Assembly: GCA_948474755.1 (NCBI GenBank)
Contig: CAOLHI010001483.1
Span: forward strand, 248,001-312,000
Direction of reading: 5' to 3'
Source: Ctenosaura bakeri
Taxonomy: Eukaryota; Chordata; Lepidosauria; Squamata; Iguanidae
DNA: 64,000 nt
A program made the translations under genes and the position numbers. The notes under the pieces were generated by a model. The model made no database searches and was not told the DNA's origin. It saw only the letters and a program-made list of their open reading frames with translations. Shown piece after piece: positions 36,212-48,324 of the stretch. Each line of letters begins with the position of its first letter. Position 1 is the stretch's first letter.

Positions 36212-38314
36212 GATACCTCTGTCCTCCAGCATTCCAGCACACTCCATTCCTTCTTTCCAAGAAACTCTACCCTGGAGCTATGCAAAAATATGCTAACTCC
36301 CATTGATGCCATAAATCATTTTCATGCCCACGATAAACCTGTCCAAGAGAAATCATTATTCAATTCTTACCTTAGATTCAAGGTTAGCGTACACTCTTCT
36401 AAGTCCTGCTCACAATCTGTAGACTGGTTCACCACTGGGATGTTCATCATGTGTCACTGCCAGACACTTCTGTTGGTATGCTTATTTTACAAGAGAGATA
36501 TACCTAGTGAACTGTTACTGTATATGTTGCACTAAGTGAGGAAACTCTCACACGGAGGCTGTTACCAGTAGTGTACATGTAGTTTATACAATATATCGAC
36601 CTGACATTCTTTAACTTTTGCACTGGATCCTCCACTGGCAGCATTCTCATGCCACCATAGGCTGAGATCTGACATTGTGGAGGCAGAACATACTGCACCA
36701 CCTGTGCGGTTCCACATGGCTACTTTGTTTGACCTCTGCAGAAGGCAGATTTCCAGAACTGGAGCATGCCCCCACAGCAATTGTGTGGATGGGGCAGGGC
36801 AGAGGATAGTAGCTTTCTCTAGTTCTATCTCTGGAACAACAGAACAGCATCGCCCTGCTGTATCTCCAACACACGATTGTACATTCACTGGAGATCCAGG
36901 AACATCCCAGCGGTAGATCTGAAGCTAGATGCTTTCTGGATACTCCCATCCCTCTCCCAGTCACTAGATGGCCATGTGCTAGGAAGTAGTCTTTCTCAGA
37001 GGAGGAATATTGCACAAATAAGCCTCTTTTGACAACAAAAAATGTACATACGCTGGCACAACCAACAATATTTTAGCCATTATATCCCTTCATGTCTGTA
37101 GTAATGCAGACAGCAAGGAGGCCGAGCCATCCAAATGTCTCTTCAGCTGTCCCTCCACGCTAGTGATGGAGTACTCATTGATCTTAGTGAACTCTAGTTG
37201 CTCCGCCTATTTATTTTCTGCTAGAAGATGTGGAGTCAGAATGCGAGGAAGGCATGGTTCTCAGTTGTCTCACCATTCCATTCCATAACATTCACTCAGA
37301 TGACCTAAGCTCTTCCTTACCATATATCCTCAATTTATGGTATGCTGTTCATGTACTATGCACATACAATTTGACACTTCCCTCTCTAGTTTTACTCCGG
37401 TCATCCATGAGCTGCTGCCTACTTGGAATGTTTGTAAGACTAAAAAGAACAACAACAAGGCATGAGAGAGGGATCCTTCCATTACAGCAAGGTTTGTATC
37501 TACTAACCCTCTGACTTCCATTTTATTGTGAACAGAGCTATTGGTGTCTCTTGCGTTTTGCAGAGGAGGAGCTGTTGAAGCGATAAGAAGAAATGAATAG
37601 AATTATAGCTTCTCTCACCTTTTTTTTTCCAATTTTAACCATTTTGTGATTAAAAGGAATTCAAAAATAAAGTATATGGAAAGTTCTGTTCCAAATAGAC
37701 ACTTGATAAAAAAACACAATACAATCTGATTTTATGGGAGGTCTCAATTTTTAACCCCAATGTCAATTCAGTGTCATTTATATTTGATTTTGCATAATAG
37801 ATAAATTTAAAAAAACAAAAAACAGACAAATAATCCCTAATGCAATGCAAGCTAAGGGGCATGCTAGAATCACTCCTCAGTTGTTCGTTGGTATCTCTGT
37901 CTTTCATCGTAACAAATAACTTTTTCTTAGCTTTCAAATTACAGTCTACGTTTTGGATATTGGACATGGTGTCGTATGTGGAATGGGGAAGCTCAGGTTA
38001 AAATCTCCATTCAGACATGATGGCCTTGAACTAGTACTATTTCTTAACCTTCCTCACAAGTATGTTGTGGGGATAAACTTAAAGTTGGAGATAAATATGA
38101 TCTTGATGTTTCCTTTAACATTGTTATAGTCAGGGCTTTAAAATCAATTACTGTAAAACCCAAACCAAGTAAAACCAATTTCCCTCATAGATCAAAAATA
38201 ATGATAAAAATTTCCAGAGGTGAGTTAGGAAAACATGATACACAGATGCACCTGAATCAAGCCAAGTCAGAGTTGACTACAGTCATAAGACTCACTCAGC
38301 TCAAACCAACGAAA
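36212..38314. other. Intergenic, partly C-rich, unidentified
   Basis: Bases ~36540..37520 are less AT-rich than their neighbours and hold overlapping frames of ~100-120 codons on the minus strand (36562..37015) without recognisable domains. It may be the body of an old retroelement or DNA transposon. No ends were found. Confidence 0.35.
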
Positions 38315-38516
38315 GGACCTTTCCACACTACATTATTATAGTGCTATTATTCCACTTTCAACATCCTGTGGAATCCTGGGTTTTGTAGTTTACTGAGGCC
38401 GAAGAGCTCTCCAGCTGAGAATTCTAAATGCCCTTCCCTAAACTGCAAACCCCAGGATTCCACAGGATGTTGAAAGTGGAATAAAAGCTCTATAACAGTG
38501 TAGAGTGGAAAGGCTC
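38315..38516. mobile_element. Palindromic MITE, GGCCATTTC family, copy C (long form)
   Basis: Same arms as the other copies (CTATTATTCCACTTTCAACATCC and its complement), with the long-form centre GTTTACTGAGGCCGAAGAGC...GAGAATTCTAAATGCCC. The ends are mutated (GGACCTTTCC / GGAAAGGCTC) and no clean target duplication is visible. Confidence 0.8.
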
Positions 38517-40369
38517 AAAATTCATTAAACAAAAGTACAATAAGATACAGCTCAGATACAGCTTTTCAAATTCAGCTGAAAACAGCTGAACTCCAACATG
38601 TACAGCAATTTTTAAAATGGCCACCTGCCTAGTAGCAATCTTTCATTTGAGGAAACTGAACTGAATAGAATGAATAAAATAACATTTCCCATCAAACAGA
38701 AATGACAATTTAGAAGTCTGCGTTAAAGTTCCAGGGACTCCTATCTTACATTGGCACAGTCTGAACTGAAAAGGTTTTTTTTTTTAAAAAAAAAATGTAT
38801 TGAAGTACTCTTGTGGACAGAATATTGACTCCTGCAAAAATTAAAAGTTCTGCTCACTTGAATAATCTTAAGAAGATGATTTAATGAGTCTTAAGGGAAA
38901 TCAAATAGGCCAGTAAAATATTTTAACCAGATAGAACTCCATGAGCCAAGGGAGCAGCAGTTATAGGACAAAGCATATAAATAACTTTTGTCATTCTATA
39001 TTGTATAATCTTTGAGTAAGTATTAACTGCTGGGCAAGCATTAAAAAAGAATGAACTGGGGCACCAATTACCTCCATTTTATGAGTAATAGTTTGAGACT
39101 ATTTACTAGAATATGAATCTGTTAGCATATAATATATGTAGTTGATTGAAGCAAGGGAGTTGTAAAGGCACAGACAGAATTTTAGGACTACATCCCATTT
39201 TTAATCCTAGCTAGAGTAGATGCACTGAGCCAGTGGGAACACGGTCAATTAATTCTAATGTAAGTTCTATTGATTCAGTATATCTGCTTAGTTCCAACTA
39301 ATAATTGAGTTTAGGGCTTAGGACACACCTGAGTTAAGCTACATGCAAAGAGCATTCCCCTGGTTCAAATTAAAATGTGCCTCTCAATGACTTTGTCTGG
39401 CAGTAGGAAAAATAATAGACTTTTAATTTAACTCAGTGCATAAGGACATGCATAATGATACTCTCCTCATGATATTTTTTGTGGTTTTTCACCCCAGGTA
39501 TGTTTGTTTGCTGCTGCCGTTTTGGGACAGAGTTTGTATTGGTCACTCTTAGATCATGACCTCCACTGAACGCTTTTGGTGGTTTTGTACTTTTCAGTGG
39601 CTTTTAGAACTATCATTCTTGATAGCTGCCTTCCGTGTAAACTTCTGGGGTGGAAACAGAAGTGGGCGAAAAACTACTGCTGTGGTTTCAGTCTTTCCTA
39701 GAAGGTCAAGTGTAGAAATAATACTAGAAACTGCTGTTCTTCCCCATGATTGCTCCCTTGCTTGGTTTTCTGAAGCTAGATTTTGTCTCCCTTCAGTATT
39801 TAATATCCCAATTAAACCATCTGGGAAATCTCCCAAGTGTGTTGTTACCCAATATGCACATGACAGGTGATTCTTCTTCTCCTTTCGATGGGGTTGTAAG
39901 GACACTGTGGAGGTACTGATCTTATCCGGGGTCAATAGCCATTGTCCTATTGGTGGCATCTACCAGGGAAACCCACATTTGTACCAGTTTATGGAATTGT
40001 TTGGATGTCACTGAAGGAATTATTCAGTGTCTCCTCATAAAATACCTCCAGCCTGGGGGCTTAATAGCAGCCAGGGGGCTTCTAGGCCAACTTTCTGTTC
40101 ACTGAATAGAAGCTGCAGTGTGACTAAGCACATACTGGGTACTCTTCAACACCAAGGGATGAAGGAGTGACCTTACACTGGGAATGGAGGCAGCTGCTTT
40201 TTCCCTGGGTGCTCAAGAGAAGCTGCATCACAACTGGGTGCACCCTTGAACCTGATCAGTAGTGAGGGACATGGATCTGTACTCTGTACCCACTGCTGGT
40301 TGTTGCACAATCAGGATAAACAGTGGGAGAAAAGGAGCAGATGAAACAATCACATTTATGTGTGTTCAT
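38517..40369. other. Intergenic, no named element
   Basis: Apart from an A/T homopolymer tract (~38775..38800) nothing could be named. Overlapping frames at 39556..39959 on both strands show no domain. Confidence 0.4.
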
Positions 40370-40571
40370 GGCCATTTCTGCACTAGACTGTTATAGTGCG
40401 ATTATTCCACTTTGAACATCCTGTGGAATTCTGGGGTTTATAGTTTACTGAGGGCAAAGAGCTCTCTGGCTGAGAATTCCAAATGCCCCTCCCTAACCTG
40501 CAAACCCCAGGATTCCACAGGATGTTGAAAGTGGAATAACAGCACTATAACAGTCTAGTGTGGAAATGGCC
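40370..40571. mobile_element. Palindromic MITE, GGCCATTTC family, copy D (long form)
   Basis: 202 bp, GGCCATTTCTGCACTAGACTG to CAGTCTAGTGTGGAAATGGCC, long-form centre with GAGCTCTCTGGCTGAGAATTCC. The flanking triplets (CAT / ACT) do not match, so the target duplication is lost or was altered. Confidence 0.88.
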
Positions 40572-40749
40572 ACTGTTGACTGGGAACTGTGACCCATATG
40601 GAGATAGTTGTATAAGGTGTTGCACTCCATTTGGGAGCCCAGAGTCCATTCTGGAAGCCTGCAAAACAACCAGTCTTTATTGGATAGGTGTTTGCTTTAG
40701 TTTCTGTGTTTCACCATCTTTCAGCATTAGAGACCATTTAAATTCTATT

Positions 40750-41470
40750 GTTGTTGATGTTGCTGTTGTTGTTTTTATTACCCTTTATTTATATAGTGCC
40801 ATCCATGTACATGGCACTTTACAAAATTAAAATACAATAGTTGAGATAAATACATAATAAAATGAAGATATAAAAAATGAAAAAAGTCAAGGGTATATGC
40901 AGTTACAATCAGTGCAACATAACATTACAATAAGGTCAATAAAATACAATATCTAATTAACAATAAAAACTAGTCTAACATTCCAAAAATTTAAGAAAAC
41001 AAGAAAGTTTTCAATTTAGATTTAAAAACAGTAAGAGGAGCAGTTCGCAAGGTCACCGGAAGGTGATTCCATGCATAAGGGGCAGCGAGAGAAAAAGGGC
41101 ATTACTGAGCTAAAGAGGAAGAGACTCTAGGCTGGGTGAGACAACAAGTGTTTGCGGAATGTAGGTTTCCAGTGGTAAGGAGAGATAAGAGCAGCAAAGT
41201 AAGCAGGAGCTAAATTATGTAAGAGCTTAAAAGTTAAAACAAGGAGTTTATAAAGGATCCTACAAGGAATAGGTAACCAGTGAAGAGAGATCAGGAGAGG
41301 GGTAATGTGATCGAAACAGCAGACTAAGAAAATAATTTTAGCAGCAGAGGGAAAAACAGAGATCAGAGGGGAAAGATGAGAAGAAGGAAGACCAGTAAGT
41401 AAAAGATGACAGTAATCAAGATGAGAAATAACGAGAGCATGGATTAAATTCTAATAGGTTTGTTAGAGAG
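40750..41470 (-). mobile_element. L2-like LINE 3' end, reverse strand
   Basis: Read on the minus strand it carries LDYCHLLLTGLPSS, FDHITPLLISLHWLP and a following C-terminal block in one broken frame. It then has a 3' UTR ending TGGCACTATATAAATAAAGGG and a (CAA)n-type tail. This is a different L2-like subfamily from the copy at 32383. It is 5'-truncated and inactive. Confidence 0.85.
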
Positions 41471-42370
41471 AAATATGGTTACTCTGGTTCATCCAGTGTG
41501 GTTACTAATTCTAACATAATTCATACATTATTTCTGAACTGACCAGAGTATCAAGATGGGCTCGGGAAGGTTTTTTAAATAATGGAAGGAGATCGGACCA
41601 AAATGACAATGAATTTTGAATTAGAGAGCTCCTTTCCCTGGGTGCTTTTGGCTCAAACTCAGCTTTAAATGGGGGATTAACAGTAAAAATCACTCTTGAG
41701 GAATTGTGAAGGAAGGAAATTGAAGGGAAATGAGAAGGAGGAGGAGGTATTGTTGCAGTTACTCGTATTGACAGGAACAGAAGAAGAATGGAACCAAACC
41801 AAAATGGACTGAAAAATGTGTAAAGGGTGCTTTAAGAGTGCTTTGTTGGCTTAAATTGCTTGTCTTACTTTAAACAAAATGAAAGAAAGCAAAGCACAAC
41901 ACAGACTGAAAAGTAAATACTGCTGTGAAAATAGTGAATGTACACCACCCTCGAACAACTGAATTCAAATATTTTTTTCTCTGTCTGTCAGGGAAAGAGA
42001 GGATGGTTTCATTGCCTAAATTCTACAATATGCAACGAAAACATGACATACGCACATCCTAGAAGGATTAAATTCCAATATATACATTCTTTTCCTTACA
42101 GGTCAGATTAACGGTCTAAGTTCTACACAGCTCACAGAGCCTAAAACACAAACTAAAACAACAGAATGAGAATCTGATCATAAGCAAAAGTGAGATTTTT
42201 CACTGTAGGGAACATAAAGAACTGAAAATATCTGAATAATAGAAAGTAAAGGATTTTGCTGAACCCAGGAGAAAAGAGGGAAGGATTTCAAAGAACCTGA
42301 AGCCAGCATCCCACTCCAGGTCACAATCCAACATTAAAGGATTTTCAAATTCATTAGCATGCTACAGAAC
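41471..42370. other. Intergenic, possibly more of the adjacent LINE
   Basis: No named element. The first ~250 bases keep a minus-strand open frame (41511..41693) that could be upstream LINE sequence, but no RT motif is visible. Confidence 0.35.
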
Positions 42371-42373
42371 AAT

Positions 42374-42814
42374 GGCCCTTTCCGCAGGGCATCATTGTTC
42401 CGCATTGGGGATGGGAGAAGGACAGGACCTGGATGATTGACCTGGACAATTCTTATGCATAATATTGTCTGTGTCCTGTCATTCTCCTGTCCCCAGGTGA
42501 TGTGATCACATCCAAAATCATTGACGGGTTTTCCCATCAATGACCAGCAATCGCACAACCCTCCTGCCACCTTCCCACACTTACCTAAGCTGCAGAGCGT
42601 CGGGAAGTGCAGTAGCCATGCTTCCCGCCCCAGCACAGGCTGGGACAGTGCCCAGCTGTGTTGCGGAACGAAGAGGCAGCACCATCGTGCCTCCTCCATT
42701 CCTGCAGGCAACCAGTGTGGAAGGGAACACTCCTGTCATGCTCCCCTCCCAGGAGAGGCTCTACCAGGATCCCTGCAGGACACCCCTGGGATCAGGTAGA
42801 GTGTAGAAAGAGCC
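42374..42814. mobile_element. 441-bp element with GGCC(C)TTTC ends and AAT duplication
   Basis: The left end GGCCCTTTCCGCA and the right end TGTAGAAAGAGCC are imperfect inverted repeats. AAT precedes (42371..42373) and follows (42815..42817) the element. The body is GC-rich relative to its flanks and contains several chance open frames on both strands (e.g. 42334..42711 minus), but no recognised protein. Confidence 0.65.
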
Positions 42815-42919
42815 AATGTTTCAACAGAGAGGAAGGAGGAAGCAACAATCAGTCACAATTCCTCCTCCAAAGGAAAGTCATCAAGGAGTGTTTCATATAA
42901 GCATGCCCTTGGATTAGAA

Positions 42920-43412
42920 TAGGGGTGGGCAAAGTATACCCCCAAGGGGTAAAATGCAAATTTGCACCATACATTTTTTCCCCTCTAAAATGCCCCCCAA
43001 GGCCCTATTGAGGGTGCGGATGGTATTTCCACCATGTTTGGGTGTCTCATCCACCCCCACCTGGAGTCATACAAAATTTTTGCAAAACTATTTTTGTCCC
43101 CAGTTGCTCTCCTGGGTGCGTGTGGGAAATTTCCAACCAGGTTTTGAACTCACCCTAAGCCAATTTAGGCCCATAAGTGCTCTTTTGTGAACCAGGAATT
43201 GAACAAGAAGTGACTTCCACTCACTTCCTGTTGCTAAAAAAAAACTCCTCCTCCTAGGCCAAAAATGGCCAGGAAGGCTCAAAAACAGTTTGAAAATATT
43301 CCCCTTGTCTGCATAGAGGATTTTTAGGTAAAAAAAAAAAGTTTAATCTTTTGCAAGAGCAGACATGGCAGGGTCTACAGCTCCCCTACCCCTTCATAGT
43401 TGCCCACCCCTG
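42920..43412. mobile_element. hAT-like MITE with perfect 8-bp TSD
   Basis: 493 bp, bounded by TAGGGGTGGGCAA and TTGCCCACCCCTG. These termini are perfect inverted repeats except for the outermost base and carry the hAT-type CAG start on the right end. The flanking 8-mers GATTAGAA (42912..42919 and 43413..43420) are identical. No transposase remains. Confidence 0.9.
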
Positions 43413-43832
43413 GATTAGAAGACTGACTTGTTAATCAATGAAAACCACTGCCTCCTTCCCCTTTCCTCACCCAGCCTAGATGCTTTCATAGAAATCACAA
43501 CCAAAAAAACTACCAGCAAATTTCCAAGTCATAAATTCCTAATGAGGCTTTACTTTGAGGTCTAGTTTCAATTCTGGTTGCTTCAGAGGAAAGCCTGTTT
43601 CATCTCAGCAGTTACTAATTTGACTTATGCTACATTTTTTGTCTGAAAGCAATGCACATCCCATATCCTCTGAGATTTCAGTCTTCTCTGCCTCCCTAGC
43701 CTCAACCATTTTATTGTAGTATATACTGCTTGTAAAGAATATTTTAGTTTTATGAGAAACCAAGGCATTCTCTCTCCAGACCCAGTGCCTAAGCCAACCA
43801 GGAAGTAGGAAGGTCTTTTTGGTGTGTGATTA

Positions 43833-44240
43833 TATGCCTTCAAGTTGACTCTGACCTAGGGTGACTTTGGCCATTTCCGCACTACAGTGTTAAACTGCTG
43901 CTATTCCACTTTCAATGCCCTGTGGAATTCTGGGGTTTGTAGTTTACTGAGACCAAAGAGCTCTTTGGCTGAGAATTTAAAGTGCCCTTCCCTAAACTAC
44001 AAACCCCAGAATTCAATAGGAGGTTGATAGTGGAATAGCAGCACTTTAACACTGTAGTGCGGAAATGGCCTTTATCATAGGATTTCCTTGGCAAGATTTA
44101 TTCCAAGGAGGTTTGCTACTGCCTTCCTCCAAGACCAAGAGAATATGATTTGCCCAAGGTCATTCAGTGGGTTTGCCTAGTTGATCAAGAATTCAAGCCC
44201 TGGTTTCTGTAGTCCAACACTCAAATCATTATACCATCCT
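43833..44240 (-). repeat. Sauria-type SINE, reverse strand, split by a MITE
   Basis: TATGCCTTCAAGTTGACTCTG lies left of the MITE at 43869..44070. On the right are ATTTCCTTGGCAAGATTTATTCC, TTTGCCCAAGGTCATTCAGTGG and AGTCCAACACTCAAATCATT. Together they give a near-complete SINE with a few bases lost at the insertion site. Confidence 0.8.
43869..44070. mobile_element. Palindromic MITE, GGCCATTTC family, copy E (long form)
   Basis: 202 bp, GGCCATTTCCGCACTACAGTG to CACTGTAGTGCGGAAATGGCC. Target duplication TTT (43866..43868, 44071..44073). It uses a CAGTGTTAAACTGCTG subterminal variant, so it is a separate subfamily of the long form. Confidence 0.9.
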
Positions 44241-45985
44241 GACACATTTCTTTTTGGTGTAGCCACATATTTTTAGATGTTTGGCTATTTTTTCCCATAT
44301 TAATGAAACAATCAGCTGAAAATGCAAGGTTGGAAGATGATGGTAAAAAGGTCTCCTACACCTCCTATACCTTCTAGGTCTTCTATACCTTTCAAACTTC
44401 ATTACAAATAGATAAAAAGATAAACAAGTTTCTTGACAGAGGAGGAAACATATTTTCAGCTTTTGGCTCTTGTGTGCTGGTTAGTGTTGGTTGCACTAAG
44501 CCTTTGCTCTTTTGAGCTACTTCTCCCTTCTCACAGCCTGAGGAACCCTTACTTGGATGAATGGATGGCTTTATGTTTTCCTAGTTAAGGGAAATTTTAG
44601 TTTTATTGCTCTTGGAAAAGAGAATACTCCTCCACCTCACCATTTGCAGGGATGAACCCTTCTCACCCATTATATCCTGTCTCCTCCTCCTCCTCCTCCT
44701 CCTTCAGTCACTAGATGTTTCACTGTAGCATTTAAAATAATGCTATTTCACAGCTTTCCTTTCTTGTCGAAAACTGGTATTTAATGGATTCTTTGTTATT
44801 CCCATAAGTATACAGTGATGTGATTCTGGATGAGTTAAATTTTACTAGATTGATCCCAAGACTGTTTGCCAAGGTTTCCTGGCATCATTCCATAGCTTAG
44901 GGGGTCTCTTTTTGTACAGAAATATAGCTTGTCTGCAAAGCCAATTCAGACTCTAGTGGGCATGCAGCCCACTCCTTTATCCACATTGAGTGGAGGCCCA
45001 TTTAAAGTACTCTTTGCCTCTTCAGACACTGATCCTTGTCCTCTCAAAGTATTAGGCACTATTCTTTGGGTAATATGGGTGGGGTTGGTATGATTCTAGA
45101 AAATCTTGGCAGAGCATTTTGAATATTTCTGAGCAAAGAGTGAGTGCAATTGTAGAGCTTCCAATATTTGTTCTTCTTGGCTTTTAATGAATATATTACA
45201 CTTTCCACTTTGAATCTACTCCATTTGAAAGCTAACCCTATTACACCATGCTGATTAATTAGCCAAACTTAGTCCTGATCTTACCTATAAAGCCAGCCCA
45301 GTCATTAGGAGATTTTGGGAGTTGTAGTTCCAAAAGCGCCCCCCCAATCTCTGTAAGAGCCAAAGTTAGTTACCCTGGGTTATTTACAATTTTAACAATA
45401 TACCCCTTTAACATGAACCATATACAACATAAAAGGGGTCTTCTGCTGGCCCTGGTGAATGAAATAATTCAGTATAAAAATATTTTAGTATTTTGATTTG
45501 CCTGACATTTATTAAGTCTTACTGTGTGTTTGCTCTTACTATGTAAAAGAACATGTCCAAGTATTCAAACAACATAAAACACTTCAGCAGACTGTGCCTA
45601 TATTTCTTTAATATCAAGAAAGCAGAGATGTGTGTGTGTGCGTGTGTGCATTTTGTTCAGCTGAGACAAATAATCACAGATTAATCTTTATAAATAGAGC
45701 TTTCAGGCACTCAAGGGTAAAGTATTTACTGTCTAGTCAGCCTGCCATACTGACAAAACATTATAAGACTTGGAGAACAGATCCAGGCAATGCTGTTTCC
45801 CATTTCTTACCTCCCATGTGTTCCCACTACTTCTTCCATTTTTTTTCTTATCAGCAAAACAATCTGTTCAGGAGAAATTGATAAAAATGTGCACAGCATC
45901 TTTTGATTTGAAGCACTAGAAGCCCTCCCTCTTGAAACTCCTCATAATAAAGTCAAGGAATTTTGATGCCCATTCACTCTACTTA
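44241..45985. other. Intergenic, microsatellite only
   Basis: A (CTC)n run at 44681..44703 and a fold-back fragment GGGAGTTGTAGTTCCAAAAG at ~45313 are the only nameable features. No exon recognised. Confidence 0.4.
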
Positions 45986-46166
45986 ATTATAGCACTATAG
46001 TTTCAAAGCACAGAGCACCATGGCTGCATCCAATGGAATCCTGGCTTTTGTAGTTTTGTGAGGTACTTTCTGGCTAAAAACTCTAAATACCCTTCCACAG
46101 ATGCAAATCCCAGTATTCCATAGGATGCAACCGTGGCAACAGAATCATAGCACTATTATGAAAGGA
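45986..46166. mobile_element. Degenerate palindromic MITE related to the long form
   Basis: TATAGCACTATAGTTTC ... GGAATCCTGGCTTTTGTAG opposes AATCCCAGTATTCCATAGG ... AATCATAGCACTATTATG. The centre TTTCTGGCTAAAAACTCTAAATACCC parallels copies C, D and G. Edges uncertain. Confidence 0.6.
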
Positions 46167-46275
46167 CTATTAGTCAGGTATATAGTGTTCTCCTTCCTAA
46201 CCACGTCCCCTTTTTTTTCATTTGTGGTTTCTTTCAGTTTAATCTTGGTGTATGAAAGAGCATTCCTATTGATAT

Positions 46276-46304
46276 ACGTGTGTGTGTGTGTCTGTGTCTG
46301 TGTA
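46276..46304. repeat. (GT)n microsatellite
   Basis: GT-rich dinucleotide tract with a few TC interruptions. Confidence 0.85.
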
Positions 46305-46496
46305 AATTAAAGAAAAAATCTCCCCCATCTCTGATGATGTATGGAAGAAAATAACTGCAAACACTATTCTAAGTGTTCGTTGGGTACTGACCAATTTATT
46401 TACCTCTTTTGTTTTAAGCTGCTCCATCCATAGATTTCACACACAGCAAATACAAAGACATATGATGACTTGATATAAGCAGCTCCTTGTTACAAA

Positions 46497-46635
46497 GGCA
46501 ATTTCCATACCAGACTGTTATAGTGCTATTATTCAATATCTTATAGAATCCTGGGGTTTGCAGTTTAACTCCAGGATTCCATATGATGTTGAAAGTGGAA
46601 TAATAGTGCTGTAATAGTCTAGTGCAGAAATGGCC
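46497..46635. mobile_element. Palindromic MITE, GGCCATTTC family, copy F (shortest)
   Basis: 139 bp, GGCAATTTCCATACCAGACTG to TAGTCTAGTGCAGAAATGGCC, lacking the central GGGAGGGGCC segment. Target duplication AAA (46494..46496, 46636..46638). Confidence 0.85.
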
Positions 46636-46959
46636 AAAGTCTTTTTCTGCACATCCAGCTCTGCCTCTTTTCATACTTGTCCTCTGTCTAGTTGGAAATT
46701 TTTAAACAGTATTAGCACTGGGATGGTAGTGAAGTACTGGAGAAACACAGGCATTCAGTTGCTAGGTTGCAGCAGAGTGTTTGCAATAAACCATGCAAAA
46801 AAGCTTAGCTGGGAAAGAATATGATTCTTCTCAGCCAATCTTGCTCTTGTTGTCTGTGTCTGTCTACAAGAGGGAAAGTAACAGCAGCTGCCTCTAGAAT
46901 CACCTATTGAGTATACATGAACTAGAAACAAAGAAGAAAGGGAAAACCAGATAGGTTAT

Positions 46960-47110
46960 CCTCACCAGCTTCTCCTAGCATGTTAAAAAAGCATAGAACT
47001 ATAATTCTGGCCATCAAAATGGAAATTATAACAAAAGCTGATGCTGGTGAAATTTAAAAAAAAAAACTCTAGATGCATTTTGGAAGAAGCTTTCAAATGA
47101 TTTACAGAAG
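46960..47110 (+). pseudogene. Possible Tigger-like transposase N-terminal relic, copy 1
   Basis: From ~46980 a frame reads MLKKHRTIILAIKMEIITKA then DAGE and a stop. A HTH-type 'KMEII.KxDAGE' block of this kind resembles the N-terminal CENP-B/pogo DNA-binding domain (from memory). The same DNA, inverted, recurs at 62824..62975, including an identical GCATTTTGGAAGAAGCTTTC downstream. Calling the family Tigger/pogo is an inference from about 20 residues. Confidence 0.35.
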
Positions 47111-47914
47111 TTTGAAAAAGGTTTTATTTACTTATGCAAAGCTTGCCTGAGCTGGTTGTTTCATTTCACATGTGCATATTTTTAGTTTTGAATACAAACT
47201 TAGGTGAAACATGTTGAACTGCATTTCTTTTTTCATGGTATACGAACCTATCACTATTCTATGTTATTTCTGCCTCTGGTACCAAATTTTATTGTTAAAG
47301 AAGTAATATCCAGGAACACATCTGATTTGTTTAGAGAGGTATACCTGTAAATTGAGCTGAACTAGAGCAACTCTGTGCCTCTGCCTCCCACACCAAAGAT
47401 CTTGTACTGAATTTTCCTAGGTTGTACAAGGAAAAAACAGAAAGCTACCTTATTTCTCCTCTGGCAGAATCTTGGCTAAAAACTTTTAACATGTTTTGCA
47501 ATTTCTGTTATCCCACTGTTAAGTGCACAGTGGGATATTCTCTTTTGTTTTTTAATGAATCAGTCAACTTTTGTTTACAGTTCAGCTATACCAATAAAAT
47601 TCTTTTTGGGAGATCTAATCAGAAACTGAGGTGTTTTCAGGATTACATTTTGTCAAGTAATCTAAGTCTGATCACACTAACAGTTTTCCACCTGAAATCA
47701 AATAACCGATAATCACACAGGAAAAATAAATGAATGAATGAATGAATTTTAAAAAATCCTGCTATATGCCTGCACATCTTTTTCTTCTAATTCTCTTTAT
47801 GCTTCCAGAATAACTGAAATTACCATAATAAAATATGTATTTTAAACAGTTTCTAAATACATGTGAGCCTATATGTGGTCCATTTTCCACCTTTGCTGTG
47901 GTTCTGTTGCGGTT
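47111..47914. other. Intergenic, no named element
   Basis: AT-rich. A (GAAT)n run lies at ~47731..47748. The 96-codon frame at 47422..47712 shows no domain. Confidence 0.4.
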
Positions 47915-48322
47915 GTGTTCCTTCAGGTTGTTTCTGATTTATGGTGACACTTAGGCCATTTCTGTACTACACTGTTACAGCGCTATTATTGCACTTTCAA
48001 CATCCTGTGGAATTCTGTGGTTTGTAGTTTACTGAGGCCAAAGAGTTCTCTGGCTGAGAATTCTAAATACTCCTCCCTAAACTGCAAACCCCAGGATTCC
48101 ATAGGATCTTGAAAGTGGAATAATAGCGTTGTAACAGCATAGTGCAGAAATGGCCTCAAAGAAAGCTACCATGGGGTTTTCTTGGCCAGATTGTTCAGAG
48201 GTGGTTTGCTTTGCCTGGCTTTCAGACTGAGAGAGTGTGACTTGCCCAGTGGGTTTTCATGAATGAGTGAAGATTCAAACCCTGGTCTCCTGAATTGTAG
48301 TCCAATGCTGAAACCACTAAAC
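47915..48322 (-). repeat. Sauria-type SINE, reverse strand, split by a MITE
   Basis: GTTCCTTCAGGTTGTTTCTG/ATTTATGGTGACACTTA precedes the MITE at 47954..48155. CTACCATGGGGTTTTCTTGG, GAGAGAGTGTGACTTGCCC and CAAACCCTGGTCTCCTG follow it. The insertion point is close to that of the SINE at 43833. Confidence 0.85.
47954..48155. mobile_element. Palindromic MITE, GGCCATTTC family, copy G (long form)
   Basis: 202 bp, GGCCATTTCTGTACTACACTG to CAGCATAGTGCAGAAATGGCC. Flanking triplets TTA and TCA suggest a 3-bp target duplication with one later change. Confidence 0.88.
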
Positions 48323-48324
48323 TA

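Noticed and set aside
36562..37015. RAPGEF6-like terminal exon on the minus strand
   Set aside because: The translated frames show none of the residues I associate with that protein's C-terminus and have no flanking acceptor in register.
39556..39959. Overlapping ~104/121-codon frames on both strands
   Set aside because: Neither shows a domain, conserved motif or splice sites. Mirror frames of this sort arise by chance.
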